The notes under the pieces are model-generated. The model saw only the letters and a program-made list of their open reading frames with translations. It did not search any database and was not told the DNA's origin. The translations under genes were made by a program, and so were the position numbers. Of a DNA stretch of 31,949 nucleotides, positions 7,178 through 16,913 are shown one piece after another; the stretch's first letter is position 1; every line of letters starts with the position of its first letter. Where the stretch lies: positions 1-31,949 of IMG/VR virus record IMGVR_UViG_3300022074_000214; one strand, 5' to 3'. This DNA is from a virus.

Positions 7178-7990
7178 ATGGCTAATACAATTGACCAAGC
7201 CTTTATCAAGCAGTTCGAGACTGAAGTTCACATGGCTTATCAGCGTATGGGTTCTAAACTCCGCAATACTGTTCGCACCGCTGGTAATGTTCGTGGTTCT
7301 GTTGTTCGCTTCCAGAAGATTGGTACTGGATCAGCAAACACTAAGTCTCGTAACGGCAACGTAACTCCAATGGAACTGGCGCATACTAACGTAGAAGCTA
7401 CTATGGCTGACTACTATGCACCAGAGTACATCGACAAGCTCGATGAGTTGAAGACCAACATCGATGAGCGTCAAGCTGTAGCACAATCAGCTGCTGCTGC
7501 TTTGGGTCGCAAAACCGATGACATTTTGTACACAGCTATGGACGCTGGTGCGAATGCAACTCAGATCAGCACAACTGGTGCGGCTCTGACTAAAGCTAAT
7601 CTGCTCACTCTTTTTGAAACATTTGGCACCGCCAATATTCCAGAAGATGGTCAGCGTTATCTTGCTATGCATCCAAAAGGATATGCAGACCTGTTCTTAA
7701 TTGATGAGTTTGCCTCATCAGATTATGTCGGTGAACAGAATCTGCCATTCGCTGGCGGCATGACAATGAAAGAGTTCTTGGGCTTCAAGATCTTCTCAAC
7801 ATCAGCAATCACTGCTGGTAAGAATATGGCTTACCATGCAACTGCTGTTGGTCTTGGCATCAATGCTGATGTTCAGACAGAGATCAATTATGTGCCTGAG
7901 AAAGCTGCTCACCTTGCAACTTCAATGATGTCAATGGGTGCTGTTGTTATTGACGACAACGGTGTCTATGAAGTCCTTGATAACAACTAA
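7178..7990 (+). CDS. Major capsid protein (Phage_capsid_2 type)
   Basis: This 270-residue protein begins MANTIDQAFIKQFETEVHM and continues with 'Y-Q-R-M-G-S-K-L-R-N-T-V-R', 'I-D-K-L-D-E-L-K-T-N-I-D-E-R-Q' and 'A-L-G-R-K-T-D-D-I-L'. These are hallmarks, as I know the family, of a compact HK97-fold capsid protein common in alphaproteobacterial and marine podoviruses. It is shorter than T7 gp10 (about 345), which fits that family. It follows scaffold and precedes a small putative decoration gene. A good AAGGACTGAAAGAA leader and a long non-coding gap before it suggest high expression. Confidence 0.9.
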   Translation: MANTIDQAFIKQFETEVHMAYQRMGSKLRNTVRTAGNVRGSVVRFQKIGTGSANTKSRNGNVTPMELAHTNVEATMADYYAPEYIDKLDELKTNIDERQAVAQSAAAALGRKTDDILYTAMDAGANATQISTTGAALTKANLLTLFETFGTANIPEDGQRYLAMHPKGYADLFLIDEFASSDYVGEQNLPFAGGMTMKEFLGFKIFSTSAITAGKNMAYHATAVGLGINADVQTEINYVPEKAAHLATSMMSMGAVVIDDNGVYEVLDNN

Positions 7991-8006
7991 GAAGGAGTAA
8001 GATAAA

Positions 8007-8276
8007 ATGGCATATTCAGCATCTGGTCTTACCCTAGTTGGTGGCTCTTCAGCTCAGCGTATGTGGATTTATACAACCGCTGATACTATTGCAGATGTAA
8101 ACACAGAAGATTATTTTATTGATGCAATCGATATGATTCGCAAAAATGATGTAATCACTGTTGTTTCATCAACAGGCGGCACACCTGTAGTGTCGCATGC
8201 TTATTGCAATCAAAGTGATGGTACTAACATCGATATTGTTAACGGTGTTGCAATCACAGCAACTGACTCTGACTAA
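8007..8276 (+). CDS. Small head-decoration-like hypothetical protein
   Basis: This 89-residue protein begins with a Ser/Gly-rich region (M-A-Y-S-A-S-G-L-T-L-V-G-G) and continues as mainly beta-type sequence rich in Thr, Val, Asp and Ile. It lies 17 bases after the capsid gene with a strong GAAGGAGTAAGAT leader and before a strong hairpin, so it is probably expressed at capsid level. That position suits a decoration or head-fibre protein, but no family match is claimed. Confidence 0.7.
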   Translation: MAYSASGLTLVGGSSAQRMWIYTTADTIADVNTEDYFIDAIDMIRKNDVITVVSSTGGTPVVSHAYCNQSDGTNIDIVNGVAITATDSD

Positions 8277-8282
8277 TAGGAG

Positions 8283-8302
8283 TGGGGGGCTTCGGCCCCC
8301 CA
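8283..8302 (+). terminator. GC-rich TTCG hairpin after the capsid genes
   Basis: TGGGGGGC (8283-8290) pairs perfectly with GCCCCCCA (8295-8302) around a TTCG tetraloop. No T run follows, so termination would be partial at best. The hairpin sits exactly between AGGAG (8278-8282) and the ATG at 8310, so it may instead bring the ribosome site close to the start codon. Confidence 0.8.
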
Positions 8303-8309
8303 TTACGCT

Positions 8310-8894
8310 ATGCCAACAGTAGCTAATTCAGATATTGATATTGCATCGCGCGGCCTGATCCTTATTGGAGCGGAGCCGATTACTTCGTTTACAGCATCAA
8401 GCACTGAAGCAACTGTTGCTAATGCTATATATGAAGATGTAATTCGCACGTTAATGTGTTCTAGCCGCTGGCGGTTTTCTACAAAGCAAGCAGAGTTAAA
8501 TTTGCTTACTAATGCGCCTACTGGTAGATATGATACTGCTCATCAGTTACCTTCAGATTTATTGATGCTTCATGCTATTACAGTTAATGATGCAATTATT
8601 GAGTACAATATTTATTCTGACAAAGTATTTAGCAACTCATCACAGAACGATGCATTGATTGCTGACTATACTTTTAGAGCATTGGAGCCTAGCTTTCCTT
8701 CTTACTTTACGCTTGCAGCTGAGTTTGCTCTTGGCGCATCATTTGCTTTATCAATAGCAAGAGATGAGCAGCTGTCAGCATTGCTTGAGCGTAAGGGTGC
8801 GGAACTGCTTCAGCAAGCAAAAACATTAGACAGTCAACAGCAAACAACACGCAAACTTGTTACATCGAGGTTTATTACTGAAAGGCGAAGTTAA
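8310..8894 (+). CDS. Tail tubular protein A (T7 gp11-like)
   Basis: This 194-residue protein forms the ring between portal and nozzle. The sequence shows the family start 'I-A-S-R-G-L-I-L-I-G-A-E-P-I-T-S-F', then 'C-S-S-R-W-R-F-S-T-K-Q-A-E-L', 'H-Q-L-P-S-D-L-L' and a closing helix 'L-A-A-E-F-A-L-G-A-S-F'. Length matches T7 gp11 (196). No ribosome site lies directly before the ATG; the only AGGAG is at 8278-8282 on the far side of a 20-base hairpin, giving an effective spacing of 7 bases if the hairpin folds. It ends in a TAATG overlap with the next gene. Confidence 0.92.
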   Translation: MPTVANSDIDIASRGLILIGAEPITSFTASSTEATVANAIYEDVIRTLMCSSRWRFSTKQAELNLLTNAPTGRYDTAHQLPSDLLMLHAITVNDAIIEYNIYSDKVFSNSSQNDALIADYTFRALEPSFPSYFTLAAEFALGASFALSIARDEQLSALLERKGAELLQQAKTLDSQQQTTRKLVTSRFITERRS

Positions 8895-11122
8895 TGGCGA
8901 GGATCAGAGTACCGCTAAACAACTTTGTTTTTGGTGAAATCAACCCTTCACTAACCAGCCGCATTGATTCAGCTGTATACAATCAAGCTGGGCAATCTGT
9001 TAAGAATGTGTTTATTAGAGCAGAGGGTGGCATTATTAATCGCCCCGGCAGCAAGCGGCTGTTTAACTTTACCCATACATATGATGATAGTCTGAAGCAA
9101 CAGATACGTCTTGAGCCATTTGTTTTCTCAAGTGATGAAAAGTATGTTGTTGCCTTTAGCTCTGGTCAGATAGATATATTCCGCATTAACCTAGATGGGT
9201 CATACAATTCTAAAGTAGCTACTTTAACACAGGATGTTGATAGCAATGCTTTGCCAATAGACAATACAAACCTTACTGAGTTTACATATGCGCAGCAGGG
9301 TGACTTTATGTTTATTGCGCATAATGACTTTATGCCGCTTGAGCTTGTAAGAACTAGCCTTACCTCATTTGAAGTTCGTGTGTTTGAGTTTGATACATCA
9401 GCTGATGGCAATCGTATTCTTCAGCCTTATTACAACTTTCAAGGTAGCGGTGTAACTATTTCACCTTCAGCTACAACTGGTAGTGGCATAACACTTACAA
9501 CAAGTTCTGCGTATTTTAATGCTGGTATGGTTGGGGCAAGTCTTTTGATTCACGATACTCAAGTTGATATTACAGCAGTTACCAATTCAACAACAGCAAC
9601 CGCTGATGTACAGGGTACTATTGAAAGACAGCTTGACTTTGATTCTTTGAATACAACTGAAGGCTCTGACAAAGTTCACGTTGTTATGCCTGATCACGGT
9701 TTGTCTGTTGGGGATAGCATTGTCATTAGTGATGCTGGTGCTTTGGGTGGCATCAATAATGGCAACATAAATGGCACAAGAACAATTACTAGAATATTGA
9801 ATGCTAATGAGTTTGACTATCAGGCTGGCGGTTCTGCTTCTTCTACAGCTACTGGCGGTGGCAACCCTATTATAAGCAGCACTGCTGCAACAACAGATTG
9901 GTATGAGCAATCATACAGTTCGTATCGTGGTTTCCCAGCTGCTATTACGTTTCACGAAAATCGTTTGTGGTTTGGCGGTACACCTTCACAGCCAAGTGGC
10001 ATTTGGGCATCAGCTTCTGGCGAGTTCTTTAACTTTGATGTTGGCGAAGGTGAAGACTTTGATGCCATTGATCTTGAAGTATCTGTAGGTGTTACTAATT
10101 TTATTAGGCATCTTGTATCTAACAGAGACTTGCAAGTGTTTTGTAACCAAGGTGAGTTTTATCTTCCAGCATTCCAAGATCAACCTATAACTGCATCTAT
10201 TGCAAAGGTATCTGAACAAACACCATTTGGAACTGGATATGTACGCCCATTGTCATTAGATGGTGGAACGTTATTTGTTCAAGCTACTGGCAGCGCAGTT
10301 AGAGAGTATATCTTTAATGATGGTGAAGGTGCTTATACCACAAACATGGTATCGATACTTTCATCACATCTTATATCAAATCCATTGCAGCTGACGTCTG
10401 TTAAGGGTGCGCTTGATCGTCCGGGTGCATATGCTTTCTTTCTTATGGACAACGGTGAGGTTGCTGTGTTCTACAGCATCCGTGCTGAGAAACGTGCTGG
10501 CTGGATGCGTTGGACTACCGAAGGTAGGTTCCATTCTGTATGTGCTGTAGATGAGCAACTGTTTACTGTGTCTGTTAGAGATGACGGATCAGGTACAAAT
10601 AAGCTATTCTTAGAGCAGCTTGATAAAGATTTAAACATGGACTTCAGTGATGATTTTACTGGTACTGCTGGTGTTTTCGATGTGTCTGCACATTTTTCTA
10701 ACGGTGCTGTTGTAGATGTTGTAGATGATACAGAGTATCTTGGATCATTTACTGTAGCTGGTGGTGAGGTTGATGTTAGTGCAGTTAAGCTATCAACGTC
10801 AGTTGAGATTGGTTATAAGTTTATTCCTGAGTTACAGACAATGCCAATTGATGGTCAGGTTCCGGGTGGGACTTTGACTGGCAGACCTCGTAAGATTACT
10901 AATGTTATTCTGGATATAAAAGATACGTTGAGTATATCTGTTAATGGTACGAACATGATCATTCGTAATGTTAGCTTTAATCCCGCGCAGCCGAGGGTTC
11001 CATTTACAGGTAAAAAAGAATTTAGGGTGTTGGGTTATAGTAAAGACCCAACTGTTACAATCTCACAGATAGCACCACTTGATATGCAATTAAATGGCAT
11101 GGTGGTAGAGGTGGCGTTTTAA
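8894..11122 (+). CDS. Tail tubular protein B (T7 gp12-like nozzle)
   Basis: This 742-residue protein is close in length to T7 gp12 (794). The start has N-N-F-V-F-G-E-I-N-P-S-L-T-S-R-I-D and 'A-E-G-G-I-I-N-R-P-G-S-K-R', the typical pattern of the nozzle protein. The centre includes 'S-Y-R-G-F-P-A-A-I-T-F-H-E-N-R-L-W-F-G-G', a strongly conserved part of the beta-propeller. It forms the tail nozzle to which fibres attach and works directly with the 8310 product. The start overlaps the previous stop, and the stop overlaps the next start. Confidence 0.94.
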   Translation: MARIRVPLNNFVFGEINPSLTSRIDSAVYNQAGQSVKNVFIRAEGGIINRPGSKRLFNFTHTYDDSLKQQIRLEPFVFSSDEKYVVAFSSGQIDIFRINLDGSYNSKVATLTQDVDSNALPIDNTNLTEFTYAQQGDFMFIAHNDFMPLELVRTSLTSFEVRVFEFDTSADGNRILQPYYNFQGSGVTISPSATTGSGITLTTSSAYFNAGMVGASLLIHDTQVDITAVTNSTTATADVQGTIERQLDFDSLNTTEGSDKVHVVMPDHGLSVGDSIVISDAGALGGINNGNINGTRTITRILNANEFDYQAGGSASSTATGGGNPIISSTAATTDWYEQSYSSYRGFPAAITFHENRLWFGGTPSQPSGIWASASGEFFNFDVGEGEDFDAIDLEVSVGVTNFIRHLVSNRDLQVFCNQGEFYLPAFQDQPITASIAKVSEQTPFGTGYVRPLSLDGGTLFVQATGSAVREYIFNDGEGAYTTNMVSILSSHLISNPLQLTSVKGALDRPGAYAFFLMDNGEVAVFYSIRAEKRAGWMRWTTEGRFHSVCAVDEQLFTVSVRDDGSGTNKLFLEQLDKDLNMDFSDDFTGTAGVFDVSAHFSNGAVVDVVDDTEYLGSFTVAGGEVDVSAVKLSTSVEIGYKFIPELQTMPIDGQVPGGTLTGRPRKITNVILDIKDTLSISVNGTNMIIRNVSFNPAQPRVPFTGKKEFRVLGYSKDPTVTISQIAPLDMQLNGMVVEVAF

Positions 11123-11577
11123 TGAGTGGATGGGCATATGCAGCTTTGGCACTTGGTACTGCAATAGACATAACTGGCGCACAGCAAGCAGCTGACGCAG
11201 AGCGTATTCGGCAAGAAGAAATTGCTAGACAAGCCAGAGCAAATAAAGAAATGGTTAAGTTGCAAGCTGAACTTCAGTCTACAGCTAGGTCAAAGGTATA
11301 CACATCATTCCTTAAAAACTCATCTGCTATTGCTGGCTTCAACAGGCGTGGTGATGACCGTTCATTAAAAGCAATTCAAAAAGCTGGTAGAGAAAAGGCA
11401 GGGCAAGAGCTTTCAGCAATACAGCTGCAAAGTTTATTTACCAGAGGAAGATATGAATCTCAGGCAAGGTTTGCGCAGCTTGAAGGACAGTGGGCAGCTG
11501 ATCAGGCTTTAATGTCTCAGATCTCTACTGTTGCCGGTAATGGTTATAAAGCATATCAAGTTTATAGTGGCAAATAA
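11122..11577 (+). CDS. Internal virion protein B (T7 gp14-like)
   Basis: This 151-residue protein starts with a hydrophobic Ala-rich segment (W-A-Y-A-A-L-A-L-G-T-A) and then forms a long Gln/Ala/Arg helix. The pattern 'A-I-A-G-F-N-R-R-G-D-D-R-S-L-K-A-I' is typical of the family. In T7 this protein leaves the head and forms part of the pore through the outer membrane. It is slightly shorter than T7 gp14 (196). Position directly after the nozzle gene and before the two large internal proteins fits the T7 order. Confidence 0.8.
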   Translation: MSGWAYAALALGTAIDITGAQQAADAERIRQEEIARQARANKEMVKLQAELQSTARSKVYTSFLKNSSAIAGFNRRGDDRSLKAIQKAGREKAGQELSAIQLQSLFTRGRYESQARFAQLEGQWAADQALMSQISTVAGNGYKAYQVYSGK

Positions 11578-11579
11578 TT

Positions 11580-13661
11580 ATGGCTAAAATTGAAGTATTA
11601 AAAGGCACGGAAACTACCATAGGCCCAATCGGTATTGTGTCTATGGGTAAAGGTGGTGTTGAAGCTGGTAGGGCTATGCAGAGTGCTGGCAAGCGTATCT
11701 TTGATGCTGCATTTGAATATGCTTATAATAAAGAAAAACAAAAGGGACAGGATGACGCTCGTCTTGCTGCTATTAGTGCAAGGGATGCAAACGGAAACCT
11801 AACATTCCCAGAGATTCCAAAGTCTCTTTCTCCTGTTGCTCAACAGTTTTATGAGCCTATTGCCAATAAGCGTTATCAAGATGCTTTGGTTCTTGATCTT
11901 GACGATCAGGCAAAGCGTTTGGCTAAAGTTCATGAACGAGACCCTGATGGTTTTGCTGAAGATTTTCAAACTTATTTAGATACAACCAAAGCGCAAGCTG
12001 GAAAGTTTGCTGGTTTTGTTGAATCAACTGGCGCAATTACTTCCAAGCAATATCAAACTAAACTGTTTATAGATCAGAAAGATCTTGAAGATAAAAACGC
12101 TGCACAGAATGCGGTTAATACTTTGTACAATGCTATCTCAGACATTGAACAGAGTGCTAGGTCTGGCGCAACTCTTTCTGCAAGGCTTTTGCTGACTAAC
12201 AAAATTGAAGAATTAAATGGCGTTATGGCAGAGCATGGCGACAGACTTGGCATGGCATTTTTGCCAGAGACTTCTAAAAAGTTACGCGCTTCTTTTATTA
12301 CTGGCGACATTATCAATATATCTAACAAGATGGAACAATCTCTTCCATCTGATGATCCAGATCAAAAACAATCAAATCTTTCTGCACATTTAAATTATAT
12401 GGCAATAGCCATTGAAAACAGAAGTCTTGATAGTATTCCAAAACAATTTAGGGATACGCTTGAGAAGGCTGGTTTAAGTCAGAAATATCTTAATGATGAT
12501 GTGTTTGCTGGCCTTCACGCTCAAATGGCGCGTGATGTTAGAACTCGTCAAGGTACAGTGCAAGAACAGTTTAATGCTGAAAGAGATAATATGCTTACCG
12601 GCGCAGCTATAAGTAGTATGTCTGCTGGAAATAATTTAAGTGTTGGCGAATCAGACAGGGTGTTTAATGCTATTGGAGTAAGATCATCTGTTGATCTTGA
12701 GAACAATCTTCGGATGATTATGACACCGCCAGAAAATGGTGCGCAGAGAGTTGCGTGGGATGCGCAGTTTGGTGCGGTGCATCATTTATTGTTTAACACA
12801 ACTGGTGAGATGCCTACTGTTGTTAAAGATTATTTGCAAAATGTTAGCACCATGACAGCAGACCAGCTGCCTATTGCTATTGCAATGTATCAACAAGCAA
12901 CACGTTTTAATCGCGGCACATATACAGAACAGTTAACTAGAGGGCTTAGTGACGAATCTGTCATAATGTATGAAACCTTAATTAATGTACAAGATGTTCT
13001 CGGCAATCAAGCCCTGCCTGAGTTTATGAATAGTTTTCGTTTAAAGGATAAAGCTACAGCTGATGAAGTTAAGGCTAATATACTTGGTAAGCTGGGTGAG
13101 AAAAAAGGCAGTGTTGATTCAGCTGTTAGAAAGTTTGTTACTGATAATATTTCTGATGATGCCAGCCCTTCTGAGATAACTTTTTACACACGTTTTGCAG
13201 ACGATCTTTTATTTTCAATGGATAAAGAAAGAGCTAGACGCATCTTAAAATCTGCTGGCGATACTGTGTTTAGAAAAAGTGATATTCTTCATCCAAGCAT
13301 TGGTCGTTCACGGTATACGCCAGAACGTGCATATACAGACGATATAACCATGGGTGATTTTAATGATGCAATCGATATGAAGTTAGGCTTGGTTGATTCT
13401 AATTTAAAGATTGGCGTCAATGCATTTCTTGTACCTGATATAAGAGAAGGTTCAGCTCTTCCTGTTTATACTTTTGTTGATGCTGACAAAAACATCATTA
13501 CTCATAACGGCAAGCCATTACAGGTTGGCAATCAGTATGTTGTTAATAAAATGGCTGAACGCAGAAACATTTCTGTTCAACAGCTGCGCAGAGATGCAGC
13601 ATCTGCAAGAGAATTGTTTGTTAAAAATCAATCAATATTTGATGAAGCATTTGCACCATGA
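11580..13661 (+). CDS. Internal virion protein C (T7 gp15-like)
   Basis: This 693-residue mostly helical protein is Gln, Ala, Asp and Lys rich with no membrane segment. It begins M-A-K-I-E-V-L-K-G and contains 'P-V-A-Q-Q-F-Y-E-P-I-A' near residue 83. T7 gp15 (747 residues) is an ejected core protein that forms the periplasmic part of the DNA channel. The call relies on gene order, size and composition more than on recognisable motifs. It overlaps the next gene by 4 bases. Confidence 0.8.
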   Translation: MAKIEVLKGTETTIGPIGIVSMGKGGVEAGRAMQSAGKRIFDAAFEYAYNKEKQKGQDDARLAAISARDANGNLTFPEIPKSLSPVAQQFYEPIANKRYQDALVLDLDDQAKRLAKVHERDPDGFAEDFQTYLDTTKAQAGKFAGFVESTGAITSKQYQTKLFIDQKDLEDKNAAQNAVNTLYNAISDIEQSARSGATLSARLLLTNKIEELNGVMAEHGDRLGMAFLPETSKKLRASFITGDIINISNKMEQSLPSDDPDQKQSNLSAHLNYMAIAIENRSLDSIPKQFRDTLEKAGLSQKYLNDDVFAGLHAQMARDVRTRQGTVQEQFNAERDNMLTGAAISSMSAGNNLSVGESDRVFNAIGVRSSVDLENNLRMIMTPPENGAQRVAWDAQFGAVHHLLFNTTGEMPTVVKDYLQNVSTMTADQLPIAIAMYQQATRFNRGTYTEQLTRGLSDESVIMYETLINVQDVLGNQALPEFMNSFRLKDKATADEVKANILGKLGEKKGSVDSAVRKFVTDNISDDASPSEITFYTRFADDLLFSMDKERARRILKSAGDTVFRKSDILHPSIGRSRYTPERAYTDDITMGDFNDAIDMKLGLVDSNLKIGVNAFLVPDIREGSALPVYTFVDADKNIITHNGKPLQVGNQYVVNKMAERRNISVQQLRRDAASARELFVKNQSIFDEAFAP

Positions 13662-16600
13662 TGGATATTGGACGCAGAGATTTTTTTGTACCGATCCCAG
13701 CAGCTATAAGTGAAGAAACTCCTGTTAGTTGGTGGGAAGGTTATAAAGCTAATGTGGCATACAACAACATGCCGCTTATTGAACGTGTCGAAGAAGAGCG
13801 TTTGTTTGGTAGCGTAGACATTGACCCTGAGTTTGATGTTGCTTCGAATATATCTGAAGAGCTTCTTCCTTATTACGATGATCTTGTTAGAGCAAAGAAT
13901 GCTCAACATCTTGCATACCTTGAAGAACGTGCATTTACTGCAATCGAGCGTAGGCGTGTAGCAGCCGAGGCTGGTATCACAGCACAGTTGGCTGGTGGCA
14001 TCACTGATCCACTTGCTCTTGCTTCGTTGATACCCGGATTTCAGTTTATTAAAGCTGGTCAGACCTTCGGTCAGGCGGTGATAAGGGGTGCTGGCGCAGG
14101 TCTGGCCTTTGGTTTAGCTTCAGAAGCTAGACGCGCACCTTTTGCTGTGGCTGATGAGCCATATGAAGCTGCTAGCAACATTGTTATGTCAACAGCATTG
14201 TCGGCTGGTTTCGGTGGATTAATGAGGGCAGCACCCTACACCAAGCCATTCTTTCAAAGCACCGCCTCTAAGATGGGTAGGTTGTACCGTGGCGAGAAGT
14301 TTAAGCATGTTTGGGCTGATGACGCCACTAATCTTGATGATGGCTATACAGCAGGTTCTGGCGGCGATTTTGACACCACTCAAGTAAACTGGATGGGCAG
14401 TCCATCGCAACGTGCTATGCAGCGTGGCGATTTACCTGATGAAGTAAAACAATATTATGCATCGCTTTCGTATAATGGTGCTGTATCTACTCAAGGCGCA
14501 AGACAGGGCAGAGCGTTTCAGTCTGTAGCACAGGAGGCGCAAACATTTATTGGTCAGTTTGAACGTGTTAATCAAACAATGCGCGATCTTCATTCGCAAC
14601 AAGTTCGCGGAATTGCAAAAGCTGCTAGAGTTGGAACTATCTACAATCCAATGAGTGGCTTTGATGATTGGGCAAGTGACACTATTCGTAGATACATTTT
14701 ATCTAACTCAACTGATCCAAGGTTAAGTAGGCTTGGCAAAGATGGAATGACTGATCAACAAAAAGAAGCTGGTGTGCTTCTTGGTGATTTGTTTAAATCA
14801 TTTTCTGATGACATGCATTATACCGGGCTTGTTAAGAACAACGAGCGTTTAGGCAAGATTATAACAAAGAATCAGGCTGATTTAGATAAAGTTACACAGA
14901 AGCTAGCTGATCTTGAAGACAGTATAAAGAAAGGTCGCGGTGCCACCAAAAAGCAATCAGCTTTTCGTGATGCGTTAGACAATCGGCAAAATACATTGCG
15001 TGATCGTATTGACTTTTACGAATCACAAATTGACAAGCCTCTCCGTTCAAACTTTGTGTTTCCTATATTCTATGACAAGGGCAAGCTAGCTCTTGATGAG
15101 CCACGGTTTGCTCTTACCAACATATTTGCTGATGATTACAAGATGCAGCGTCTAGCCAATGGAGAAGATGCTGATGACTTCCTTGCATTTTCTGATGCTG
15201 AACGTACTTTGTCTCGTATCATGCAAGAAGATGGTGAGGAGATGGAAAACATTCTGCGCAGCGCAGACAAAGCTGGCAGAGCCAAACATCTTAAACAACG
15301 TAAAACCAACATCGATGTTGCCAAAGTTGTTGATTACATTCATGCAGATATGGAAGCCCTTTACACATACATAGATCGTATGGGTCGCCAGATTTCTTTT
15401 GCTAATAAGTTTGGTGGCAGAAACATTGATGAAGTATTGGAAGATTTAGATGACGCTTTGATGCGGTCTGGCAAAAACCCAAAAGAACGCAGCCGTTTAC
15501 TTGCTGACTTCTATGGTGATTATGAGCGTGTGATGGGTACGCTTCAGCGCAGCCCGGATCGTTGGGACAATCAAGCTGCTAAAGCTGCTAAGGCTTGGAC
15601 AGGATGGACATTTCTTCCTCTAGCTGGTGTATCTGCTATTACTGATACAGGGTCTATTGTTATGGCTCATGGCATGAAGGATGTTATTGCAGCTGGCATG
15701 GCTGCAACTGACACCGCATTTACTGGCAAAGTAATAAGGGAGGCTCAGTTTAGTGGTGAGTTGTTTGACCTTGCTAAAAATGTTTACGCCAGAGAAATGC
15801 TCAATGACACAGCAAGAAAGGTTAAGCCTAACCTTAATGAACGTGTTATTCAGCGCGGCAATCAGATTATGTACACGGCAAATTTGCTTGCCCCTATTAC
15901 TTTTGGTGGCAAAACATTAGATCAGTTTGTTACAAATAATAAATTTATTAAGCTATCTCGTCAGTGGGCTGACGGAAAGATTTCATTGTTTGACCGTGAG
16001 TATCTTGCACGGTATGGCATTGATGAAGATATGGCTAAGTTTATAGCCAAAGCACCTACCGAAAAGCATGACAGGTTTGACTTTGAGTTTGCTAATACTG
16101 ATGCATGGGATCAATCTACCCCAGCTGCAAGAGAAGTATTGCGTAAGTATCAAGCTGCACTTGCTTCACATGCAAACAATACAATTGTTATGGGACAAAC
16201 ATTTGACAAGCCATTGATCGTTGATGGCGTTGCATACATTCGTGATAATCCATTCTTTCAAGCTGTTCGTAAAAGGTTTCCTTCACAGTTTCCTATTGAG
16301 GAGCGGCTGCGCACAGGCAATGAAAACATGGTGCGCATTGAAAGCGGCTTAATGACGTTGCCGTTTACTTTTATGAACTTTGCTTTTGGTGCAAACAATA
16401 AGATACTTGGTGCTATTCGTGATCCTAACAGACGCTATAGATTGCAAGGTATTGCTGCTTTAATTGGTTTGTCTTATTTATCGCTGTCAATGAAGAAGCC
16501 TGATTATTGGTTTGAGAAACGTGACAATCCTGAAATTATAGCTCGTATCATTGATCATTCTGGTGTGCTTGGTATTTACTCTGATCTTGCATATACAGGT

Positions 16601-16870
16601 TTAAATATTGCTGGAAACCTTGGTGTCGATACTCCAATACCTCCAAAATTTGTTAGCCCTAATAAAGATGAGCGTATGATGGATGCGTTTATTGAGCCAT
16701 TTGGCGCACCAGCTGCATTAGCTGTTGAGTATGGTAGGGCATTAAGAGATTTTACAAATGGTGATGTATCTGATGGTGCTGATCGATTGAAGTATGCATT
16801 ACCATTTATTGGCTTGCCCATAATTCGTGATGATATGCGCGAGTTTGTTGGCAGTGTTGGACGTAATTGA
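13658..16870 (+). CDS. Large internal virion protein (T7 gp16-like)
   Basis: At 1070 residues this is the largest protein in the window and ends the internal virion set. T7 gp16 (1318 residues) spans the inner membrane and has an N-terminal transglycosylase. Here the N-terminus (W-W-E-G-Y-K-A-N-V-A-Y near residue 24) has no recognisable lytic transglycosylase motif, in keeping with the shorter length. Hydrophobic or Gly/Ala-rich segments occur near 110-150 and 640-680, and the charged stretch near 400-450 has coiled-coil character. ATG 13658 or 13661 may be used. No dedicated cell-wall hydrolase is therefore visible in the internal core. Confidence 0.82.
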   Translation: MMDIGRRDFFVPIPAAISEETPVSWWEGYKANVAYNNMPLIERVEEERLFGSVDIDPEFDVASNISEELLPYYDDLVRAKNAQHLAYLEERAFTAIERRRVAAEAGITAQLAGGITDPLALASLIPGFQFIKAGQTFGQAVIRGAGAGLAFGLASEARRAPFAVADEPYEAASNIVMSTALSAGFGGLMRAAPYTKPFFQSTASKMGRLYRGEKFKHVWADDATNLDDGYTAGSGGDFDTTQVNWMGSPSQRAMQRGDLPDEVKQYYASLSYNGAVSTQGARQGRAFQSVAQEAQTFIGQFERVNQTMRDLHSQQVRGIAKAARVGTIYNPMSGFDDWASDTIRRYILSNSTDPRLSRLGKDGMTDQQKEAGVLLGDLFKSFSDDMHYTGLVKNNERLGKIITKNQADLDKVTQKLADLEDSIKKGRGATKKQSAFRDALDNRQNTLRDRIDFYESQIDKPLRSNFVFPIFYDKGKLALDEPRFALTNIFADDYKMQRLANGEDADDFLAFSDAERTLSRIMQEDGEEMENILRSADKAGRAKHLKQRKTNIDVAKVVDYIHADMEALYTYIDRMGRQISFANKFGGRNIDEVLEDLDDALMRSGKNPKERSRLLADFYGDYERVMGTLQRSPDRWDNQAAKAAKAWTGWTFLPLAGVSAITDTGSIVMAHGMKDVIAAGMAATDTAFTGKVIREAQFSGELFDLAKNVYAREMLNDTARKVKPNLNERVIQRGNQIMYTANLLAPITFGGKTLDQFVTNNKFIKLSRQWADGKISLFDREYLARYGIDEDMAKFIAKAPTEKHDRFDFEFANTDAWDQSTPAAREVLRKYQAALASHANNTIVMGQTFDKPLIVDGVAYIRDNPFFQAVRKRFPSQFPIEERLRTGNENMVRIESGLMTLPFTFMNFAFGANNKILGAIRDPNRRYRLQGIAALIGLSYLSLSMKKPDYWFEKRDNPEIIARIIDHSGVLGIYSDLAYTGLNIAGNLGVDTPIPPKFVSPNKDERMMDAFIEPFGAPAALAVEYGRALRDFTNGDVSDGADRLKYALPFIGLPIIRDDMREFVGSVGRN

Positions 16871-16902
16871 TTGTGCGTTGTGTAGTGCATTATTGCTATG
16901 AT
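16871..16902 (+). promoter_or_regulatory. Putative promoter of the tail-fibre operon
   Basis: The 43-base gap before 16914 contains TTGTGCGTTG (16871-16880) and an extended -10 TGC-TATGAT (16894-16902). TTGTGC could be the -35, but the spacer would be 20 bases, so the extended -10 probably dominates. AGGGG just before the ATG gives the ribosome site. The same 10-mer and GATTAGCATG occur before the 3814 operon. Confidence 0.55.
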
Positions 16903-16913
16903 AGGGGATTAGC

